Shown piece after piece: positions 36,431-44,807 of a stretch of DNA of 64,000 nucleotides (within the stretch, counting starts at the first letter, position 1; each line of letters starts with the position of its first letter). The DNA is taken from the NCBI RefSeq assembly GCF_007747995.1, contig NZ_CP036276.1, positions 6,004,001 to 6,068,000 of the forward strand, read 5' to 3'. A model generated the notes under the pieces. That model had not been told where the DNA came from. It was given only the letters and a program-made list of their open reading frames with translations, and made no database searches. The position numbers and the translations under genes are program-made. Source of the DNA: Symmachiella dynata. GTDB taxonomy: Bacteria > Planctomycetota > Planctomycetia > Planctomycetales > Planctomycetaceae.

Positions 36431-36796
36431 ATGCCTAATTTTAAGGCAAAATTTGTGGTGCTCGTGCATGATTGGCCCGAATTGCACTGGGACCTCATGC
36501 TCGAAAAACAGGCATCTCTGCGCACTTTCCGGCTCTCCCACCCGCCCGATCACCCCAGTGCAGTCGTCGCGGAACCACTCCCGGATCACCGGAAAGTATA
36601 CCTGGACTACGAAGGCGAGGTCAGCAGCAACCGAGGAACCGTCACCCGCTGGGACGTGGGTGCATACGAATTGCTGTCCGAAACGGATCTGCGAATCGAA
36701 TTCCGCTTGGAGTCTGAGCGCTTGACCGGCACGGCGGTGTTGTCGCGGGAGACGGATGATGACGACTGGACGTTCGCCTTTACGTCCGCCTCGTGA
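36431..36796 (+). CDS. Free-standing LigD-type 3'-phosphoesterase domain protein
   Basis: A 121-residue protein resembling the N-terminal phosphoesterase domain of bacterial DNA ligase D (PF13298). The diagnostic histidines are in FVVLVHDWPELHWDLMLE, followed by RTFRLSHPPDHP, the DHRKVYLDYEGEV strand and NRGTVTRWDVGAYEL. In LigD this domain trims 3' ends of broken DNA. Here it is not fused to ligase or polymerase domains and no Ku gene is nearby. It has no ribosome site of note, but the frame has the right codon pattern. DNA-repair function is inferred from family. Confidence 0.8.
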   Translation: MPNFKAKFVVLVHDWPELHWDLMLEKQASLRTFRLSHPPDHPSAVVAEPLPDHRKVYLDYEGEVSSNRGTVTRWDVGAYELLSETDLRIEFRLESERLTGTAVLSRETDDDDWTFAFTSAS

Positions 36797-36827
36797 GTTG
36801 TGGATCGCAACAGAATGCCGCTGCAAA

Positions 36828-37085
36828 CTACTCGGCCGATTCGGTTTCGAACGTCGCCAGTTGGGTCGGCGATTCGTTCAGCTCCGTGGACTTGTTGAGC
36901 AGGGCCATTTTTTGCGACGTATATTCCGCATCGGTCAGCGCACCGGAGTCAAAGGCCGCTTTGAGATGCGTCAATTGCTCGCCGACCGAGGGAACGACGG
37001 TTGTCTTTTCGCCGATCGTTAAGGCCAAGCAACCGATCAGCAAATTCAACAGCAACAACGCTCCGCACAGCAAGGCAGGACGCAT
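36828..37085 (-). CDS. Small lipoprotein with SHOCT-like domain
   Basis: An 85-residue protein. The hydrophobic leader ends in LLIGC, a fitting lipobox. After a linker, residues 40-70 (QLTHLKAAFDSGALTDAEYTS) match the SHOCT domain, a short helical module often at protein ends that may promote oligomerisation. ATG 37085 has GGAG 8 bp upstream and gives the right leader length, unlike the ATG at 37103. It converges on the LigD-like gene 31 bp away. Confidence 0.75.
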   Translation of the reverse strand: MRPALLCGALLLLNLLIGCLALTIGEKTTVVPSVGEQLTHLKAAFDSGALTDAEYTSQKMALLNKSTELNESPTQLATFETESAE

Positions 37086-37262
37086 AGAACGACTCCGCAG
37101 CATTGAGAAAAGTGAGGCGCAATTGGGAGTAAGAGAGAGGAGAGGGGCGGGAATTTAACCGGGCCATCAAAACCGGTCAAGGCGAATAGCGACCCCGAAC
37201 GCCTATCTCAATGGGCAGCGCTTGCCGATAGCGCGTTTGCTGGTGCGCGTTGTGGGCCTAAC

Positions 37263-37487
37263 CTAAGTGGCCGTCTCATTTGATTTCACCTGCAGGTACG
37301 CCCGTTGCCAATAATAAAACGTCATCGGGGTCACGAAAAACAGAAATATGAACGCGAGGCCCCAAATGAGTTTGTCGTAACGTCCCGGAAAGCAGTCGTC
37401 GGGCAAGAGCATCAACGTGATGAACCGCCGGAACCATTCGTAGAAGAAAATCGCCAACACCACCGCCAGCAGAAAGAAAATACCCAT
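37263..37487 (-). CDS. Small two-helix membrane protein
   Basis: A 74-residue protein with two membrane helices (about residues 2-19 and 42-60) joined by a loop with FRRFITLMLLPDD. Its family is not clear to me. ATG 37487 is favoured over TTG 37499. It stands upstream of the divergent GntR-ABC operon and may or may not be linked to it. Confidence 0.6.
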   Translation of the reverse strand: MGIFFLLAVVLAIFFYEWFRRFITLMLLPDDCFPGRYDKLIWGLAFIFLFFVTPMTFYYWQRAYLQVKSNETAT

Positions 37488-37654
37488 GCGAAATCCCAAT
37501 CCCTGTTATTGCCTTGTGTGAACGCGGAGCGAAAACGTTGCTGTTCGCCCAACAGACTTTACCGAAATTTGGTGCGGAGATCACGGGAAATTTTGGCGGG
37601 GAGGGGCGTGGGGGGGCGTGGGGGGGCGTTGTCAGTTATCCAAGAGTTTTTCTC

Positions 37655-37683
37655 TTGCATCGCGACTCACCCCTGGCTACACT
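37655..37683 (+). promoter_or_regulatory. Sigma70-type promoter of the GntR-ABC operon
   Basis: TTGCAT (37655-37660), a 17-bp spacer and TACACT (37678-37683). The -10 box lies 3 bp before a perfect palindrome that would cover the transcription start. Confidence 0.75.
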
Positions 37684-37686
37684 GCA

Positions 37687-37698
37687 TTAGTGCACTAA
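37687..37698. promoter_or_regulatory. Palindromic operator TTAGTGCACTAA
   Basis: A perfect 12-bp palindrome centred 9 bp downstream of the -10 box, covering the expected start of transcription. Its shape and place fit autorepression by the GntR-type protein encoded 20 bp downstream. Confidence 0.75.
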
Positions 37699-37717
37699 CC
37701 CAACGGTGGAGCAGCAA

Positions 37718-38116
37718 GTGATTATCGATCCCAAAAGCCACGTTCCCATCTATAAACAAATTGCATCGCAAATCCTGCAAGCGATCGACGCGGGAATCTA
37801 TCGCGCGGACGAAATGCTGCCGTCGCTGCGGGCTTTGGCGGGGGAGATTCGCGTCAATCCCAACACCGTACAGCGGGCCTACGACGAACTTGAGCGTGCG
37901 GGGTTTGTTTATTCGAAACGAGGGGTCGGTTTGTTCGTGGCTGGCGGACAGACCGCGTCCGCGCGGGGCGCGGCGGAACGGAAAGTCGTGAAACTGCTGT
38001 GCACTGCGATTCGTGCCGGACATACAGCCGAATTGCCGCCCGACCGGATTCGGATGCTCTTTGAGAACGCTCTCAGCCAATCCTTGGACCAGCCAGGAAA
38101 TCCAATCAAATCATGA
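37718..38116 (+). CDS. GntR family regulator, YtrA-type
   Basis: A 132-residue regulator of the YtrA subfamily: an N-terminal winged helix (IYKQIASQILQAIDAGIY, LPSLRALAGEIRVNPNTVQR, ELERAGFVYSKRGVGLFV) and only a short C-terminal helix rather than a ligand domain. Such regulators control ABC transporter operons that they head. The GTG at 37718 has GGTGGAG 6 bp upstream; a GTG four codons earlier overlaps the ribosome site and is unlikely. The stop codon overlaps the next start (ATGA at 38113-38116). Confidence 0.9.
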   Translation: MIIDPKSHVPIYKQIASQILQAIDAGIYRADEMLPSLRALAGEIRVNPNTVQRAYDELERAGFVYSKRGVGLFVAGGQTASARGAAERKVVKLLCTAIRAGHTAELPPDRIRMLFENALSQSLDQPGNPIKS

Positions 38117-39021
38117 TCAATCAAACCGAAGCAGCCATCCAACTGCAAGGCCTGACAAAGCGGTACGGCAAGACGACCGCCGTCGAAGACCTGAGCCTCG
38201 TCATCCCCCGTGGCAGCACGTTCGGCCTGCTGGGGCCAAATGGAGCGGGTAAAAGTTCCACCATCAAAATGTTGATGGGCATGCTCTCGATTGATGCCGG
38301 AACGGCGACTGTGTTGGGAATCAACGTGGCGGATTCTCCGTCCGCCATGAAACAACGCGTCGGCTACGTCCCGGAATTACACCACATCTATCGCTGGATG
38401 ACGGTTCGTAAAGTCATTGGTTTCGTAAAGTCGTTTTATCCGTCCTGGAACGACGAATTGTGCGACGAGCTATTGGATCTATTTGAGCTGCCGATCGATA
38501 GAAAAGTCGCCCAGTTATCTAAGGGCATGGTCGCCAAATTGTCGTTGTTGTTGGCGATGTCCCACGAACCGGAGTTGCTCGTGTTGGACGAACCGATGTC
38601 TGGGTTGGATCCCCTGGTTCGCGAGGAGTTTTTGGATGGCGTACTACGGACCATTTGCCGCGGCGATAGTACCGTGCTGTTTTCCAGCCATTCAATCGAC
38701 GATGTACAACGTCTGGCCGATGATGTGGGCATCATGTATCACGGCCGATTACTCGTGAATCGCCCGTTGGATGATTTGCTGGGTTCGACGAAACGGGTCC
38801 GCGCGGTGCTGCGCGACGGCTGCCTGCCGCAGCATTTACCCGAGGGAACAATTTGGCAAAGCGTGCAACGGCGCGAATGGTCATTGACCGTCGCAGGGTT
38901 CTCGACAGATGTCCTCACCCAATTGCGGGCGGAAAACTCGGTCGAAGTGGTCGACGTCGCCGACCTCTGTTTGGAGGATTTGTTCAAGGATTATGTCAAA
39001 GGAGCGAAGACAACGATATGA
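38113..39021 (+). CDS. ABC transporter ATP-binding protein
   Basis: A 302-residue ATPase of the CcmA/YtrB type. Walker A is GLLGPNGAGKSS, the signature is QLSKGMVAKLS, Walker B and D-loop are VLDEPMSGLDPL, and the switch histidine follows in FSSHSID. The C-terminal 80 residues form the small extra domain of this subgroup. It overlaps both neighbours by ATGA, so the three genes are translated as one unit. Substrate is not evident; relatives export peptides or antibiotics or respond to envelope stress. Confidence 0.92.
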   Translation: MINQTEAAIQLQGLTKRYGKTTAVEDLSLVIPRGSTFGLLGPNGAGKSSTIKMLMGMLSIDAGTATVLGINVADSPSAMKQRVGYVPELHHIYRWMTVRKVIGFVKSFYPSWNDELCDELLDLFELPIDRKVAQLSKGMVAKLSLLLAMSHEPELLVLDEPMSGLDPLVREEFLDGVLRTICRGDSTVLFSSHSIDDVQRLADDVGIMYHGRLLVNRPLDDLLGSTKRVRAVLRDGCLPQHLPEGTIWQSVQRREWSLTVAGFSTDVLTQLRAENSVEVVDVADLCLEDLFKDYVKGAKTTI

Positions 39022-39692
39022 AGGCATTATTCTGGAAAGACGTGCGCATTAACCGCCTGCCGCTGATCGCGGGACTGTTTTCTCTTGTGGCCCCATATGT
39101 GCTTGTCGCTCTCGTACCGAATGCGGGTTCGCCGACGTCGTTTTGGCCACGCATTCTGATGTCGGGAGGCTCTCTCGGCTTCGCTGGTTTTTACATCAGC
39201 ATGGCACTGCTGGGTGGTAATATCATTGCCACGGAACGCGCAGACCGTTCCGCGGAATTTCTCGCTTACCTGCCTCCCTCTAAGCGGCAAATTCTCGTCA
39301 GTAAGGGAATCTTGTTGTTCGGGGTGGCGGCGATCATGATTGGCTGGAATCTGACAGCGATTGGAGTGGGGATCTTTCTGAAAAGTGACATGGAATGGGC
39401 AGGAAGATTCTATGAATTCTTATGGACAATGGGGGCAGTGGGGGCATTCGGAATTGCGGCGGCCGGCACGGGGTGGTGCGCGTCTTCAATGCTTTCGAGT
39501 AACGGCGGACCGGTAGGGCTGGGGCTACTGGTCCCATTGGTCATTGCCATCGGGATAAGCGTATCGAACATGCTAATGGGGGTTCCTAGCGATGCTTGGT
39601 TCCCTCAGACAATCTGGGCCGCCTGCAGTTTGGTGGGGGTGGCGTCGTTTATCGTCGGCTGCGTGTATTATTTGCGCCGTGTCGAGCCTTGA
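39018..39692 (+). CDS. ABC-2 type transporter permease
   Basis: A 224-residue membrane protein with about six helices. The opening MKALFWKDVRINR is typical of ABC-2 permeases working with YtrB-type ATPases. Charged loops such as ATERADRSAEFLAYLPPSKRQ match the family. The start overlaps the ATPase stop by four bases. Together with the regulator it makes a complete transporter operon, ending just before a hairpin at 39726-39744. Confidence 0.88.
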   Translation: MKALFWKDVRINRLPLIAGLFSLVAPYVLVALVPNAGSPTSFWPRILMSGGSLGFAGFYISMALLGGNIIATERADRSAEFLAYLPPSKRQILVSKGILLFGVAAIMIGWNLTAIGVGIFLKSDMEWAGRFYEFLWTMGAVGAFGIAAAGTGWCASSMLSSNGGPVGLGLLVPLVIAIGISVSNMLMGVPSDAWFPQTIWAACSLVGVASFIVGCVYYLRRVEP

Positions 39693-39725
39693 TAGAGTTC
39701 GGCTGTTTGGCGTATGGCGTGGTGC

Positions 39726-39744
39726 CCCCCGGCGGAGCCGGGGG
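39726..39744. terminator. GC-rich stem-loop between converging genes
   Basis: CCCCCGGC (39726-39733) pairs perfectly with GCCGGGGG (39737-39744) around GGA. It lies between the ends of the ABC permease gene and the leftward dehydrogenase gene. No T run follows, so its role may be 3'-end protection or pausing. Confidence 0.6.
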
Positions 39745-39756
39745 CTGGGGGGCCCG

Positions 39757-40860
39757 TTAGCCTTCGGCGACGTTGACGTACACCTTCAGCGCTGATTTCT
39801 CTTCCACCAGCAACCGCATCATCTCGGCGTAGTTCTCCAAACCATCGACCGGGTTGGTTAGGATGCGCTCCGTGACGCCGGGGTAGGTGACTTCGCCCAG
39901 GGCCATGTCGGCGATGCCCGATTCGAAGTGGCGGTAGTTGGCGTTCACTGAGCCCAACAGTAGTTTGTTGCCTAATACCCAGTTGAGGTTTACGTGGTCG
40001 GAGGGGATTTGGATGTTGCGTTGGCCGCCGGTGATGCTGGTCCAGACGATCGCGCCGTTGTGGCCGAGGACTTCCATTGCTTCAAAGGCGACTTGGCTGC
40101 TGCCGGTGGCTTCGATGATTAAGTCCGGCTTGCCGACCTGTTCGACCAACTCCTTGAGCGATATCTCGCGGGTGCTGACGTAGGTCGCGCCGTAGGCTTC
40201 GGCGATTTCGGCTTTCAGGCTGGGCTTGCCGCTGCGGGCGATTGTGTAGACTTCCATGCCCCGCAGTCGCAGGATCAATGTGGCCAACAGGCCGATTTGC
40301 CCGGCACCGGTGACGAATGCCCGCTCTGGTTTCCAGACCTGCAATCGCTTTTGCGCTTCGAATGCCTGCTCGACCGCCTTGGCGGCGCAGCTCATCGGTT
40401 CGGCCAGTACGTGCAGGTGCTTAAGCCCGACCGGGACGCGGACGATGAATTCCGCGTCGTCGACGAAGTATTCGGTCAGATAACCGTGCAGCAGGTTAAT
40501 GCCCCGCTCGTAGTAGACCTCTTCGCTGGTGATGTCGCTACGGCCAATTTGATCGAAGATTGAGCCACCGGGACGCCGCACCGTGCAGGTCACATAATCG
40601 CCCGGCTGCACATGTTTGACGGCCGGGCCGACTTCTTCAACAATGCCGAACGATTCGTGCCCGAGCACCAAAAAGTCGTATCCTGGCGGCGAGGCACCAT
40701 ACAGGGCGTCGTTGATTTCTCGGTCAGTGGCATCGACGCCAATTTTCAGCACACGGACTAACACCCCCCGCCCGTCGGGAACATCCGCGACAGCAGGCTT
40801 GGGCAACTCGGCCATGTGAACACTATTGGCTTGACCAGGACGTACGGCGATGGCTTTCAT
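39757..40860 (-). CDS. Zinc-type glucose dehydrogenase-like protein
   Basis: A 367-residue medium-chain dehydrogenase resembling archaeal glucose 1-dehydrogenases. Clues are DATDREIN in place of the usual [21 protein letters not shown] with the zinc histidine, [15 protein letters not shown], and the nucleotide fold [19 protein letters not shown]. The C-terminal part ([21 protein letters not shown]) is of glucose dehydrogenase type. The usual catalytic cysteine at the first ligand is replaced by Asp, as in Haloferax-type enzymes. ATG 40860 is chosen; the 25 residues before it come from repeat DNA. Confidence 0.85.
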   Translation of the reverse strand: MKAIAVRPGQANSVHMAELPKPAVADVPDGRGVLVRVLKIGVDATDREINDALYGASPPGYDFLVLGHESFGIVEEVGPAVKHVQPGDYVTCTVRRPGGSIFDQIGRSDITSEEVYYERGINLLHGYLTEYFVDDAEFIVRVPVGLKHLHVLAEPMSCAAKAVEQAFEAQKRLQVWKPERAFVTGAGQIGLLATLILRLRGMEVYTIARSGKPSLKAEIAEAYGATYVSTREISLKELVEQVGKPDLIIEATGSSQVAFEAMEVLGHNGAIVWTSITGGQRNIQIPSDHVNLNWVLGNKLLLGSVNANYRHFESGIADMALGEVTYPGVTERILTNPVDGLENYAEMMRLLVEEKSALKVYVNVAEG

Positions 40861-40875
40861 TGGTTTCCAGTTGAA

Positions 40876-41021
40876 GCAGTGGCCAGTGGCGAGTGGCCGG
40901 TGGCCAGAAAAAAAGCTGCGGAATGCCACCGCCATGGGGGTGGCTTGGTCGCAAACCGGCAGCCTGAAAATGGATTAAAAACTACGGAGACTGGCCACTG
41001 ACCACCGGCCACTGACCACTC
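40876..41021. repeat. GTGGCC-type inverted repeat
   Basis: Left arm 40876-40907 and right arm 40991-41021 are imperfect reverse complements built from GTGGCCAGTGG and CCGGTGG words. The block fills the gap between the Gfo/Idh stop codon and the dehydrogenase start. A small ACTCTTT/AAAGAGT hairpin overlaps the Gfo/Idh stop. Confidence 0.7.
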
Positions 41022-41024
41022 TTT

Positions 41025-42341
41025 TTAAAGAGTCCATCCTTTGCGATATTCGCGTTGGATGTATTGATCGGCTTCGGGGGCGTTGGTGGCTTTTAGGTTT
41101 TCTGCGTCCCATTGCAGTTCCTTGCCGCCGGTGCGGTAGGAGACATTGCCCAATAGGACCGCTTCGGCCAGTGCGCCGGAGTAGTCGAAATTGCAGGTGG
41201 TCGGTCCACCGGTTTTGACAGCTTCGACGAATTCTTTGTGATGGCCAATCGAGTTGGGAATCGTCTGTTCGACCGGTTCGGCTTCTTTGCCGTTGTCGAG
41301 AAAGACTTTTCTGGACCCATAATCGGCGAGGATGCGGCCTTTATCTCCTTCGAAGAGCACGGCCGATTTTTTGTTGTACACCTCGGCCCCTTCGGGCATC
41401 CAGCCGCCGTGGTACCAGGTGAGGTGGACCGGGGGTTGGTCGCCGCGGGCGGGGAATTGGTAGTCGACCTGCATTTTGTGCGGCACCTCGTTGTCGCCCT
41501 CGTGCGCCTTCTCTCCTTTAGCAACCACGCTGGTTGGGTAGCGCAAATCGAGAGCCCAAAACGGCAAGTCCATGTAGTGGCAACCGAAGTCAGCCAACCA
41601 GCCGCCCCCAAAATCCCACCAGTAACGCCAATCGAAATGGAAGTGCGAGACGTGAAAGGGACGATAAGGTGCCGGTCCGAGCCACAAGTCGTAATTGATG
41701 CCCTTAGGAACTTCGGCTTTTTTGACACGTTTCCCCACGACGGTCGGCCCATTGCCTAACCAGACATGCACGCGTTTCACATCGCCAATGGTTCCTGCTT
41801 GAACTTCTTCGACCACGCGGCGGTAGTTATCGCCGGAATGAATCTGTGATCCCATCTGCGTGACCGCTTTTTTCTCGGCGGCCAAATTGCGAATGACGCG
41901 GCATTCATGCACGGAATGCGCCAGCGGTTTTTCACAATATACCGCCATGCCCCGTCGCAATCCCTCGGCAACCGGAATCGCGTGGGTGTGGTCGGGGGTG
42001 CCGACGATCAAGATGTCTAGGTCTTCGTAATCGAGAACGTGGCGAAAGTCCTCGAAGGTTTTGGTCTTGGGAAACGATTTTGAGGTTTCCGCCATGCGGT
42101 TCGCATCAATATCGGCCATGGCGACGATGTCGACACCGGCCTTGGAAATGCCGTTAATGTTGGCGCGGGCTCGAGCGAATGTGCCGACCGCTCCGGCACG
42201 CAGCCGTTCGTTGGGGCTATTCGATGCGGCGCAGGCAGTGGGAATGACCGCAGGCAGGGCAATGCTGCTGGCAGTCGCTAACGACGCTGCCTGTTTCAAA
42301 AAACGGCGGCGACTTCGGGGATCGTTTGTGAATTCACTCAT
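41025..42341 (-). CDS. Tat-exported Gfo/Idh/MocA family oxidoreductase
   Basis: A 438-residue protein with a strong Tat signal (SRRRFLKQAASLATAS). The Rossmann domain starts near residue 46 and is atypical (RAGAVGTFARARANINGI); the canonical EKPLAHSVHECR block with the conserved lysine follows the DHTHAIPV region. The C-terminal domain has WWDFGGGWLADFGCHYMDLP, a block seen in the secreted planctomycete subgroup. Substrates are probably sugars or inositols, with tightly bound NAD(P) loaded before export. Its neighbour dehydrogenase is on the same strand 164 bp downstream. Confidence 0.9.
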   Translation of the reverse strand: MSEFTNDPRSRRRFLKQAASLATASSIALPAVIPTACAASNSPNERLRAGAVGTFARARANINGISKAGVDIVAMADIDANRMAETSKSFPKTKTFEDFRHVLDYEDLDILIVGTPDHTHAIPVAEGLRRGMAVYCEKPLAHSVHECRVIRNLAAEKKAVTQMGSQIHSGDNYRRVVEEVQAGTIGDVKRVHVWLGNGPTVVGKRVKKAEVPKGINYDLWLGPAPYRPFHVSHFHFDWRYWWDFGGGWLADFGCHYMDLPFWALDLRYPTSVVAKGEKAHEGDNEVPHKMQVDYQFPARGDQPPVHLTWYHGGWMPEGAEVYNKKSAVLFEGDKGRILADYGSRKVFLDNGKEAEPVEQTIPNSIGHHKEFVEAVKTGGPTTCNFDYSGALAEAVLLGNVSYRTGGKELQWDAENLKATNAPEADQYIQREYRKGWTL

Positions 42342-42426
42342 GGGGCTACTCCTTGGGGCAGAATGACGCTATCGCTTGTTTATTAACGCGGATTCGGGCG
42401 TTTGAATCAAGGCTCAAACAAATCAC

Positions 42427-42460
42427 CCGCCCCCCCGGAACCAAGCCGGGAGGGCGGGCA
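42427..42460 (-). terminator. GC-rich stem-loop after the DUF1559 gene
   Basis: A CCCGCCCCCCCGG / CCGGGAGGGCGGG stem with a short AACCAAG loop follows the DUF1559 stop codon by about 35 bp on the minus strand. The downstream T run is weak (TGATTTGTTT). Confidence 0.6.
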
Positions 42461-42495
42461 CATCGAATCCGCGCATGATAGACGTTTTTTATAGC

Positions 42496-43383
42496 TTAGA
42501 ATTCGCCCAAGATCTCTCCGCCGGAAATCGTGCAGAGTCCCTGATAGACGCCCAGGTCGATCGATTCGGAGATAAACTTCACACGGCCGTCGCCGAAGAC
42601 ACAAAAAATCCCCCCCGTGTGCATACTGCTAAAATCGTCGAGATGCGCGTCGGGGTGATTGGGGGTATGGTCGGCTGTTCCCAAAATCCGGGCAAAAGCC
42701 TCTTCCCCTTCCGGCACGACTCCCAACCAAGTGGACATATCGATTGCCGAACTCCGTTCGGCGGCCATGATCACATTGCTGGTCCCGTCGGACATGTTCT
42801 TCAGTCGGACCGAACTATTGTGGTAGAAGGTCCCGTCTCCGCTACAGATAAAACCGGGAGCCTGGCCTTCACAGTCCTCCATTTCAATGGTCCCAATACA
42901 GCCGACGTAATTGGATGTCGCCAGTTCCGTAATCGGCATGCCGGTTCCTTCGTTATTGATCGTCCAAGTGGGAGGGCCGGGGTCGGTCGGACAGCGAAAG
43001 GCACTGAGCGTATACACACGCTCCGGATCGTTGGTCGGATCCAGTAGCGGAGCCTGTAAGTCGATTGCTTTATACAGCGGGTCTTGTTCGAGCATCGGCA
43101 AAATCATGGTTGCCCAGCCCCAACCGCCATCCCCTTCGACCCAGGGCAGGTTCGTGGAACCATCGACGCCGATCCAACCTGGGGGCAATGTCAAATGGAT
43201 GTCGTGGTAGTTGTGGAGCGCCAAGCCGATTTGCTTGAGATTATTGCGGCACTGGGTCCGCCGTGCGGCTTCGCGGGCTTGCTGGACAGCGGGAAGAAGC
43301 AGTGCGATGAGGATGGCGATGATCGCGATCACCACCAAAAGTTCAATCAGAGTAAAACCCCTGCGGAGGCGTTTGGAATGCAT
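42496..43383 (-). CDS. DUF1559 protein with prepilin-type N-terminus
   Basis: A 295-residue protein of the DUF1559 family, found in large numbers in planctomycetes. The prepilin motif [19 protein letters not shown] is perfect for peptidase cleavage after the glycine, followed by a single hydrophobic helix (about residues 10-30) and the DUF1559 opening [18 protein letters not shown] and GLALHNYHD. The C-terminus ends in the family's conserved [15 protein letters not shown]. Pseudopilin or envelope filament function is inferred. ATG 43383 has AAGG 7-8 bp upstream. Confidence 0.93.
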   Translation of the reverse strand: MHSKRLRRGFTLIELLVVIAIIAILIALLLPAVQQAREAARRTQCRNNLKQIGLALHNYHDIHLTLPPGWIGVDGSTNLPWVEGDGGWGWATMILPMLEQDPLYKAIDLQAPLLDPTNDPERVYTLSAFRCPTDPGPPTWTINNEGTGMPITELATSNYVGCIGTIEMEDCEGQAPGFICSGDGTFYHNSSVRLKNMSDGTSNVIMAAERSSAIDMSTWLGVVPEGEEAFARILGTADHTPNHPDAHLDDFSSMHTGGIFCVFGDGRVKFISESIDLGVYQGLCTISGGEILGEF

Positions 43384-43696
43384 GTGACGTACCTTATGAA
43401 GAAATTTTATGAGGAAATAATGACGCAATAATCTGTGTGTATAACCGCGCATCGAAGTCCGCTTCGCGCAGGCGCGAACCGATATCAGCAAGATGCCTGA
43501 TGGTCTGAACCGACCGCTGCTGCCGAACATCGCGAAGGAGATACGTGCAGATTCAATACATCACACGGCGGCCTGCCCTGTTGGGGCGATGACAGAAACG
43601 CGGACGCTTTAGAGAATCGACGCATCGCACCTGGCGCTGTCGGCTCGCGGGGAGTCGCCTGTTGAATTTCCAGCAGAAACTGGTGAAACGGGTACT

Positions 43697-43762
43697 ACCG
43701 GTGGATCGTCCACCGGTGTTTACGCAGGTCGCGATTAGGCACTGGCGGACAAGCCGCCAGTG
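43697..43762. repeat. Twin perfect hairpins, copy of a dispersed element
   Basis: ACCGGTGGA (43697-43705) pairs with TCCACCGGT (43709-43717), and CACTGGCGG (43740-43748) pairs with CCGCCAGTG (43754-43762) around ACAAG. The flanks carry a short GTTGAAT/ATTCAAC pair. The second hairpin has the same GGACAAGCC centre as one at 56870-56892. It lies just after the His-rich gene. Confidence 0.75.
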
Positions 43763-43785
43763 GCACCCTGATTCAACGGGCGAAG

Positions 43786-44235
43786 TTATGCTGGCGGTGC
43801 GCGAGGGTTGCCGCCAAACGGTTGATAAACCGTTTGCAATGGCGCCGCTGTCGCTACCGACACTGCATCCCGGGGCGCCTCGGGCAGTTCCACTGCGTCG
43901 GCAACAATGGCCATCGTCAGAGCAGTGAAATGGCAAATGAGACAATCATGATCGTGCCGAGGTTGCGGCGCATGGTCATGATTGCTGTGAGGCAACGATG
44001 TCTTGTTGGCCTCCGCCTGAGCCGTCTTGTGCACAGGGCCATCGTGGTGATGATGATGACCATGGTGATGCCCATGATGCTCCGATTGCGTGACCGATTC
44101 CGGCGTAGCTGCCGCATGGGCCGTATGGTCGTGATCGCAGGTGACGTCATGCAATGCATGCCCGCCCACGGCCAGCCCGATATAGGCGGTGACCGCGACG
44201 ATGGCAATGCATTTGCGTACGTAGCGAAGGACCAT
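43786..44235 (-). CDS. Small exported histidine-rich protein
   Basis: A 149-residue protein with a hydrophobic leader (CIAIVAVTAYIGLAVGG) and a His/Asp-rich middle of HDHTAH, EHHGHHHGHHHHHDG and PRHDHD runs. Near the C-terminus a CLICHFTALTMA motif, with CxxCH, might bind metal or, less likely, haem. Proteins of this type often buffer nickel, zinc or copper at the cell surface. ATG 44235 has GGAA 8 bp upstream. There is no metal transporter beside it, so the metal is not known. Confidence 0.7.
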   Translation of the reverse strand: MVLRYVRKCIAIVAVTAYIGLAVGGHALHDVTCDHDHTAHAAATPESVTQSEHHGHHHGHHHHHDGPVHKTAQAEANKTSLPHSNHDHAPQPRHDHDCLICHFTALTMAIVADAVELPEAPRDAVSVATAAPLQTVYQPFGGNPRAPPA

Positions 44236-44807
44236 CACTGAAATTCCAATGGAAAAATACGATTCATTGCGGCTTACGTTTTTGCTTCATGAACGACTCG
44301 CCGTTCATTGATTATGGCAACGCCGCAAACCGATTGCAATAGCGCATTCGATGCAGATACAGCAATTCTCCCGATTTCTATGTGAAGAAAACTGCGATGG
44401 CAATGTGCTCGTCGCCCCCTGCTCTCACCACGCTTTTCCACGAGGAAACGCCGAATTTCTACAAACTTACTGGCCGATAAGAGTTTTTCTTATTGCGGCA
44501 TAATTCTGACACGTTCAAATGGTGCTTAAGAGCCGTTTGAGTCGCGGTGCAGATTTTTTTTCGAAGGACCGCGTCTCATCCCTTCATGCTGATAACTCAG
44601 TCAATTGAGTTTCAGCCATCACATCTAAACGCACGGTTCTGACCAATCTGTTCAGATTTTCATTTCGGCCCGTAAACCACGGGGCTATGGTGATCCCCTC
44701 TACAAAGGTATACTTTCGCGAGTGCAACACTGTTGGCGAAAAACGCCCGATCCCGGTCCTTTTGACAAAACCGGAGCGGGAAGCCTGTTTTACTTGCGAG
44801 GTCACGG
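44236..44807. other. Divergent intergenic region, no clear features
   Basis: About 570 bp between the His-rich gene and ruvB. A TATACT sequence near 44709 and a TTGACA at 44762-44767 each lack a partner box at the proper distance, so no promoter is claimed. No open frame looks real. Confidence 0.5.

Noticed and set aside
44762-44790. TTGACA upstream of ruvB as a promoter
   Set aside because: No acceptable -10 box at 16-18 bp distance, and TATACT nearby has no -35 partner.
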